A stretch of 37,436 bases of DNA from Desulfurococcaceae archaeon (lineage in GTDB: Archaea; Thermoproteota; Thermoprotei_A; Sulfolobales; Ignisphaeraceae), in assembly GCA_020832925.1 (NCBI GenBank), contig JAJHRF010000013.1, forward strand, positions 1-37,436, written 5' to 3'. Positions within the stretch are counted from its first letter, which is position 1. Every line of letters starts with the position of its first letter. The position numbers and the translations under genes were made by a program. Of this stretch, positions 33,725-37,436 are shown one piece after another. The notes beneath the pieces were generated by a model that saw nothing but the letters and a program-made list of their open reading frames with translations, was not told the origin of the DNA and made no database searches.

Positions 33725-34012
33725 CTTCTGCAGAGGTATTCTATGCTTTCTTTCATCTTCTGCTCTAACCTTTATAATACCATAGAATATAGCGCAATTG
33801 ATACAGTAACATTTTGTTACTGGGTAACGCATAATTATAGCTCCTTTCTTCTCAAGTTCTTGTGCAAGCTGCGGATCTACAGGTGAGTACATTCTTGTAA
33901 CACAGATTGCTTTATCTTCTGGAATTAGAGCTCCACAGTTATCGCAGTGAACTCTGGATACAGATCCTTTATCCCCTTTTCTACGACCTCTATTTTCTCT
34001 CTTCTTAGGCAT
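33716..34012 (-). CDS. rps26e: Small subunit ribosomal protein S26e
   Basis: This archaeal/eukaryotic ribosomal protein of the 30S platform binds near the 3' end of 16S rRNA and the mRNA exit path. The basic N-terminus (MPKKRENRGRRKGDKGSV) and the zinc site (VHCDNCGALIPEDKAICV then KCYCINCAIF) are typical, as is the tail RAEDERKHRIPLQK. It is 98 residues. GAGGT lies 9-10 nt before the ATG. The 3' end overlaps the convergent lipid enzyme gene. Confidence 0.95.
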   Translation of the reverse strand: MPKKRENRGRRKGDKGSVSRVHCDNCGALIPEDKAICVTRMYSPVDPQLAQELEKKGAIIMRYPVTKCYCINCAIFYGIIKVRAEDERKHRIPLQKLS

Positions 34013-34077
34013 TACATATAAACCTCTTTAAGCTAGCTAGTCAGTATCCAGAGTTCTGATTCTAGGTATATATGTGT

Positions 34078-35550
34078 TTAATACTTTTTTGCTATAGCCA
34101 TGAATTTACTAGCCTCTCTACCACAGAACCCACAGCTCTTGCCCGATAACTGCTGAACTCCTAAGATTTTCTGCGATATTGGTAAGAGTTCCCCTAGAGC
34201 ATCAATCCCCTCTACACTCTCAATCTTCATTTTAACACAGTGTTCATAACCACACCAAGGAACTAGAGCTATATTGCCTTTCTTTACATGTTCACAAGCT
34301 TCTTCAAAGTTTTCAACTACTACTATATGCTCTTTAAACCATTTCCAAACTTTTTCAGTTAAGTTATTGTATATCTCTTCAAGTGTTTTGCCTACCTCAT
34401 CTACTAGCGAATCTATCTGAATAACTTTTCGTGTCAAGGTATCTCTCCTAAACATTGTTACAGAGTTACTCGTATATTCTCTATAACCTACCTCAATTCT
34501 TATTGGAACACCCTTAAGCTCCCACTCGAAGAACTTCTCAGAAGGTTTTAGATCCTCACGTACATCGAGATGAACTCTATACCCTTTCTTGATCAAGGTA
34601 TCTGCTACGTTCTTGCTATACTCTACAACTTTTTGATGTTTTTCACGTTCTGGATGTTGAATAGGTATAACAACTATCTGGTACGGAGCTATGATCGGTG
34701 AGAGGATAAGCCCTTTTTCATCGCTATGAAAAGCGATTATAGATGCTATAACCCTCTCCGAGATCCCATAACTTGTCTGCCATGCGTAATCTATGTATTC
34801 ATCTCTTCGCTGGAACTTGACATCGAAAACTTTTGTAAATGTTTGCCCAAGATTATGAACAGTTCCTATCTGTACAGCTTTTCCATCAGGGTAGAGAGTA
34901 TCGAAAGCTATGGTGTATAAAGCTCCTGCAAACTTATCCCACTGAGGTCTTCTCGATATTATGTAGGGTATACCTAGTGTGTCAAAGAATCTCCTATAGA
35001 TATCTATAGCTTCGATAACCTGTCTTTCCGCATCTTCAAAATCCTCGTGAACTGTGTGCGCTTCTTTAAATGTTGTCACCTCTCTCACTCTAATCATAGG
35101 TCTAGTCATCTTTGTTTCATATCGGAAGATGCTTACTATCTGGTAGTACTTTTTAGGTAGTTGACGATAGCTTTTAATCCAGAAACTCTCCATAAAGCTT
35201 ATCGATGTTTCGCTTGTAGGTCTTAGAACAAGTTTCACATCCAGCTCCTCCCTTCCTCCATGCGTCACCCACAAAACTTCCCCTTCGAAACCCCTAACAT
35301 GTTCGCTCTCTTTCCTAAATATCGTCTCGGGTATCAGTATAGGCATGAGTATTTCTTCATGTCCTGTAGAATCTAGAAGCCTTCTAATCAACTCAATCAC
35401 ATAATACCTTATTTTAAACCCATATGGAAGCCATATACCCATTCCTTTTACAGGGTATCTTCCATAATCATAGATCTCCGCTTCAGCTATTATCCAATCA
35501 AACCATTCACTAAAGTTTTCATATTTATTTAAATTCCTATTTACAGACAT
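34078..35550 (-). CDS. proS: Prolyl-tRNA synthetase, archaeal/eukaryotic type
   Basis: This class II synthetase charges tRNA-Pro. Of 490 residues, [23 protein letters not shown] contains motif 1, [17 protein letters not shown] the proline/ATP pocket, [26 protein letters not shown] motif 2 and a later R-containing segment motif 3. The anticodon-binding domain and C-terminal zinc-type domain ([13 protein letters not shown]…[19 protein letters not shown]) show the archaeal type, and the terminal tyrosine is characteristic. The ATG lies about where the TATA box would start the transcript, so the mRNA is probably leaderless. Confidence 0.97.
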   Translation of the reverse strand: MSVNRNLNKYENFSEWFDWIIAEAEIYDYGRYPVKGMGIWLPYGFKIRYYVIELIRRLLDSTGHEEILMPILIPETIFRKESEHVRGFEGEVLWVTHGGREELDVKLVLRPTSETSISFMESFWIKSYRQLPKKYYQIVSIFRYETKMTRPMIRVREVTTFKEAHTVHEDFEDAERQVIEAIDIYRRFFDTLGIPYIISRRPQWDKFAGALYTIAFDTLYPDGKAVQIGTVHNLGQTFTKVFDVKFQRRDEYIDYAWQTSYGISERVIASIIAFHSDEKGLILSPIIAPYQIVVIPIQHPEREKHQKVVEYSKNVADTLIKKGYRVHLDVREDLKPSEKFFEWELKGVPIRIEVGYREYTSNSVTMFRRDTLTRKVIQIDSLVDEVGKTLEEIYNNLTEKVWKWFKEHIVVVENFEEACEHVKKGNIALVPWCGYEHCVKMKIESVEGIDALGELLPISQKILGVQQLSGKSCGFCGREASKFMAIAKKY

Positions 35551-35565
35551 GGTAAAGATGCCTAC

Positions 35566-35580
35566 CTATATGTATATATA
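35566..35580 (-). promoter_or_regulatory. TATA box of proS
   Basis: CTATATATACATAT on the minus strand is centred about 25 nt before the ATG at 35550. This fits a leaderless mRNA. Confidence 0.5.
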
Positions 35581-35614
35581 GAAATCCGAGGAACAGAGTT
35601 AAAAGCATTGATAT

Positions 35615-36433
35615 TCATGTAGTTATTCTTGAAATCTTTCTAGCGAACATTATGTAACCTGTATGCCCTACCATAAAATTAGCAGGTCTTATAGACTCTT
35701 TACCCAACCTTATCTCTCTCAATAGCAATTCGTAACATCTTATATCAATAAAACCTCCATGCTCTGTTAATACATTGAATAGTTTCTCTACCTGGTTCAT
35801 CGAAGGTACAAAGAAAACTACTGGTGCTGAAGGTTTTAAAGCTTCGTAAAGTGCGCCAAGAACATTCCACGGGTCGCCGATATCGACTACGGCTGCATCT
35901 ATATCACGCTCATCCACACCTTGACGAGCATCCTTCAGTTTTATTGTTACGTAATCGAGTAACCCTAGCTCTGAAAGATTCTTTTTAGCAATATCGATAA
36001 AATCCTCCCTAATTTCGTAACCGTATACATGACCTGTTGGCTTTACAATACTTGCTAATGTAATTGTTGTACTCCCAGTACCAACACCTATCTCCAATAC
36101 TCTTGAACCTGGTGCCACACCTAAAAGCATGATTATGAACCCTTGATCTTTAGGGTATATAATTTGTGTTGCTCTTTTCAACCCCCTTTCTAGGTAATCT
36201 ATTAGAAGAGGTCTCATTATATATACATCGAAATTAGCACTAGTCTTAACCTTAGATCCGTAAATTAGACCTACTAATCTGTCGAGCTCGATTTTGCCTT
36301 TATCGCACGAAAATACTTTACCTTTCTCAACTCTAATAATCCATCGACGTTTCTTATCAAAGTATAGAAGAACTTTATCTCCGAAATTCACAACAGAGTC
36401 CTCAACATTACCCGAACTCAGACCTGATGTCAT
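35615..36433 (-). CDS. trmI: tRNA (adenine-57/58-N1)-methyltransferase TrmI
   Basis: This methylates adenine in the T loop of tRNA (A58, in archaea often also A57), stabilising tRNA at high temperature. Of 272 residues, an N-terminal beta domain (residues 1-75) precedes a Rossmann SAM domain: RATQIIYPKDQGFIIMLLG, motif I VLEIGVGTGSTTITLA, YGYEIREDF, motif IV AAVVDIGDPWNVL and the VVFFVPSMNQVEKLF helix. GGTGA precedes the ATG at 36433 by a few bases. The protein works as a tetramer in known relatives. Confidence 0.95.
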   Translation of the reverse strand: MTSGLSSGNVEDSVVNFGDKVLLYFDKKRRWIIRVEKGKVFSCDKGKIELDRLVGLIYGSKVKTSANFDVYIMRPLLIDYLERGLKRATQIIYPKDQGFIIMLLGVAPGSRVLEIGVGTGSTTITLASIVKPTGHVYGYEIREDFIDIAKKNLSELGLLDYVTIKLKDARQGVDERDIDAAVVDIGDPWNVLGALYEALKPSAPVVFFVPSMNQVEKLFNVLTEHGGFIDIRCYELLLREIRLGKESIRPANFMVGHTGYIMFARKISRITT

Positions 36434-36772
36434 TCTTCACCTATCACCAATACCAGCCTTCATCATCGCCATCTCTCGAAATCTATATTTAGATCTAGAG
36501 TTTTTAGAGTTAATAGAGTTAAAGTTCTAATTTTTTATCGTCTATAACACGTCTAAACAATGATAAATTAACAATGAGAATAAGAATAGAGAACCTGTTT
36601 CGTGGTTGATGTTTAAGAGTTAGATCTATAATCTTTGACCATGTTTATTATTGTTGATGCCGAGAAACAGCATTGCCTCAACAAACTGGTTTAGCAACTC
36701 CCGAGGGCTCGACCAGGCAGTAAAGTTTATTAGGGTCTTTTGGGGTTGTTTGTTATCGGTTAGGGTCTAGAT
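36434..36772. other. Intergenic stretch including the left end of the IS607-type element
   Basis: Nothing coding is seen. The part close to 36773 carries two direct copies of TTAGGGTCT (see repeat). The exact left border of the element cannot be fixed because IS607 elements lack terminal inverted repeats. Confidence 0.5.
36730..36768. repeat. Direct repeat TTAGGGTCT, two copies
   Basis: The copies lie at 36730-36738 and 36760-36768, exactly 30 bp apart (about three helical turns), just before the tnpA start. This phasing suits binding sites for the MerR-like head of the transposase or a subterminal repeat. The function is inferred. Confidence 0.5.
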
Positions 36773-37420
36773 ATGGGTAGTGAGTCTGAGAGGTTGTTGA
36801 AACCTAGTGAGTTCTGCAGGATTGTTGGTATTAGTTATCGTACTTTTAAGAGATGGGTTTCTGAGAGTAGGATAAGAGTTGTTAGAACACCAACAGGTAG
36901 GATTAGAGTTCCCTACAGCGAGGTTACGAAGATTCTTGGTGGTAAACCTGGTGGAGGTGAGGTTAGAGCTGTTATCTATGCACGTGTTAGCTCTTCTGAT
37001 CAGAGGAGTGATTTAGAGAGACAGGTAGAGTACTTGACACAGTATTGTTCCTCTAAAGGATATAGAGTTGTAGATATACTAAGCGATATAGCAAGCGGTT
37101 TGAAGACTGATAGAAGAGGCTTGCTAAAGCTCTTTGACTACGTTGTTAATAGGCAGGTAGATGTGGTCGTGGTAACATATAGGGATAGATTGACGAGGTT
37201 TGGCTTCGAATACCTAGAACACTTCTTCAACAAGTATGGTGTTAGAATCGAAGTTGTATTTGGGGAAGAACCCAGAGACGCTTACCAAGAGCTAGTAGAG
37301 GACTTAATAGAGATTGTGACTTCCTTCGCTGAGAAGCTCTATGGGATGAGGAGCCATAAGAAGAAAAAGCTTGTCGAGGGATTCAGAAAACTACTAAAAG
37401 AGGTCGAAGAGAGTGAGTGA
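36773..37420 (+). CDS. tnpA: IS607-family transposase TnpA (serine recombinase)
   Basis: The 215-residue protein has the IS607 TnpA layout. A MerR-like winged helix (LLKPSEFCRIVGISYRTFKRWVSESRI, then RTPTGRIRVPYSEV) is followed by a serine-recombinase catalytic domain: AVIYARVSSSDQRSDLERQVEYL with the catalytic serine in RVSSSDQ, YRVVDILSDIASGLKTDRRGL, VVVTYRDRLTRFGFEY, and a terminal coiled-coil helix with GMRSHKKKKLVEGFRK. The length is typical and all motifs are intact, so it may still be active. The ATG follows a TAGGGTCT repeat at close range. The tnpB start overlaps its 3' end. Confidence 0.95.
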   Translation: MGSESERLLKPSEFCRIVGISYRTFKRWVSESRIRVVRTPTGRIRVPYSEVTKILGGKPGGGEVRAVIYARVSSSDQRSDLERQVEYLTQYCSSKGYRVVDILSDIASGLKTDRRGLLKLFDYVVNRQVDVVVVTYRDRLTRFGFEYLEHFFNKYGVRIEVVFGEEPRDAYQELVEDLIEIVTSFAEKLYGMRSHKKKKLVEGFRKLLKEVEESE

Positions 37421-37436
37421 AGTTACTAGAACAGTT
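37413..37436 (+). CDS. tnpB: TnpB RNA-guided nuclease, first eight codons
   Basis: A GTG at 37413, 8 nt inside the end of tnpA, opens VSEVTRTV. This resembles the usual TnpB N-terminus (…VTRTV…) and stays open to the window edge. A GTG at 37417 (VKLLEQ) is an alternative. The assignment relies on the IS607 gene order and eight residues only. Confidence 0.5.

Larger units (their letters stand above)
36730..37436 (+). mobile_element. IS607-type insertion sequence, 3' part outside the window
   Basis: The element holds tnpA (serine recombinase) followed directly by the start of tnpB, the usual IS607 order. Its left end is estimated at the direct repeats. The right end lies beyond the window. Confidence 0.85.

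Noticed and set aside
36434-36480. ATGATGA on the minus strand before trmI
   Set aside because: It has no D box downstream within range. It is probably chance in the trmI leader.

Overview
The window is an AT-rich archaeal chromosome segment. Its gene content points to a hyperthermophilic member of the Thermoproteota (crenarchaea), most likely Desulfurococcales or an Ignisphaera-like lineage. The evidence is an archaeal family-B DNA polymerase, ribosomal protein S26e, archaeal-type ProRS, diphthine synthase, a Clp1-type polynucleotide kinase, archaeal TrmI, an intron-containing tRNA-Tyr with the C1-G72 pair, TATA-box promoters, GTG/TTG starts with short GGTG-type ribosome sites, and several box C/D sRNA candidates. 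The lineage is inferred from gene content only, because no 16S gene is present.

Layout. 1-1736: end of a DrrAB-type ABC exporter. 1776-3457: acylphosphatase, a flavodoxin-like protein and a DtxR/MntR regulator. 3458-4142: no intact gene. 4143-6563: DNA polymerase B. 6729-8025: a tightly overlapped three-gene operon of unknown function (membrane-anchored OB-like protein, multi-TM protein, winged helix). 8114-9936: a decayed MacB/Lol-type ABC transporter (ATPase and permease, both broken). 10020-12248: polyprenyl-phosphate glycosyltransferase with a GtrA domain, sugar-1-phosphate nucleotidyltransferase, small RING-like zinc protein. 12272-17071: a five-gene operon with a zinc protein, an OPT-like transporter, a split FtsX/MacB-like permease and its ATPase. 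17249-24122: tRNA-Tyr, pilin and TadC-like genes, endonuclease III, a stretch with two pseudogenes (SAM methyltransferase and GlmS glutaminase fragment), a clan-A glycosidase-like protein, a DUF429 protein and tRNA-Thr, with four C/D sRNA candidates in the gaps. 24149-36433: mostly minus-strand housekeeping genes (DphB, HD hydrolase, YwgA-like, tRNA-Ala, Tmk, the AcnX/UbiD-type mevalonate branch, Clp1-like kinase, RNase H-fold protein, CDP-alcohol phosphotransferase, S26e, ProRS, TrmI). 36730-37436: left part of an IS607-type element with tnpA and the first codons of tnpB.

Two things stand out. One run of genes, 30895-28035, encodes the archaeal phosphomevalonate dehydratase (large and small AcnX-type subunits) and the UbiD-like anhydromevalonate phosphate decarboxylase, so this organism probably makes isopentenyl phosphate by the modified mevalonate route. 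The intergenic regions carry box C/D sRNA candidates. One, at about 17484-17532, has one guide exactly complementary to the conserved 5' end of archaeal 16S rRNA and a second stretch complementary, with one mismatch, to the 16S 3' end. The rRNA comparison is from memory of conserved archaeal sequences and was not run as a search.
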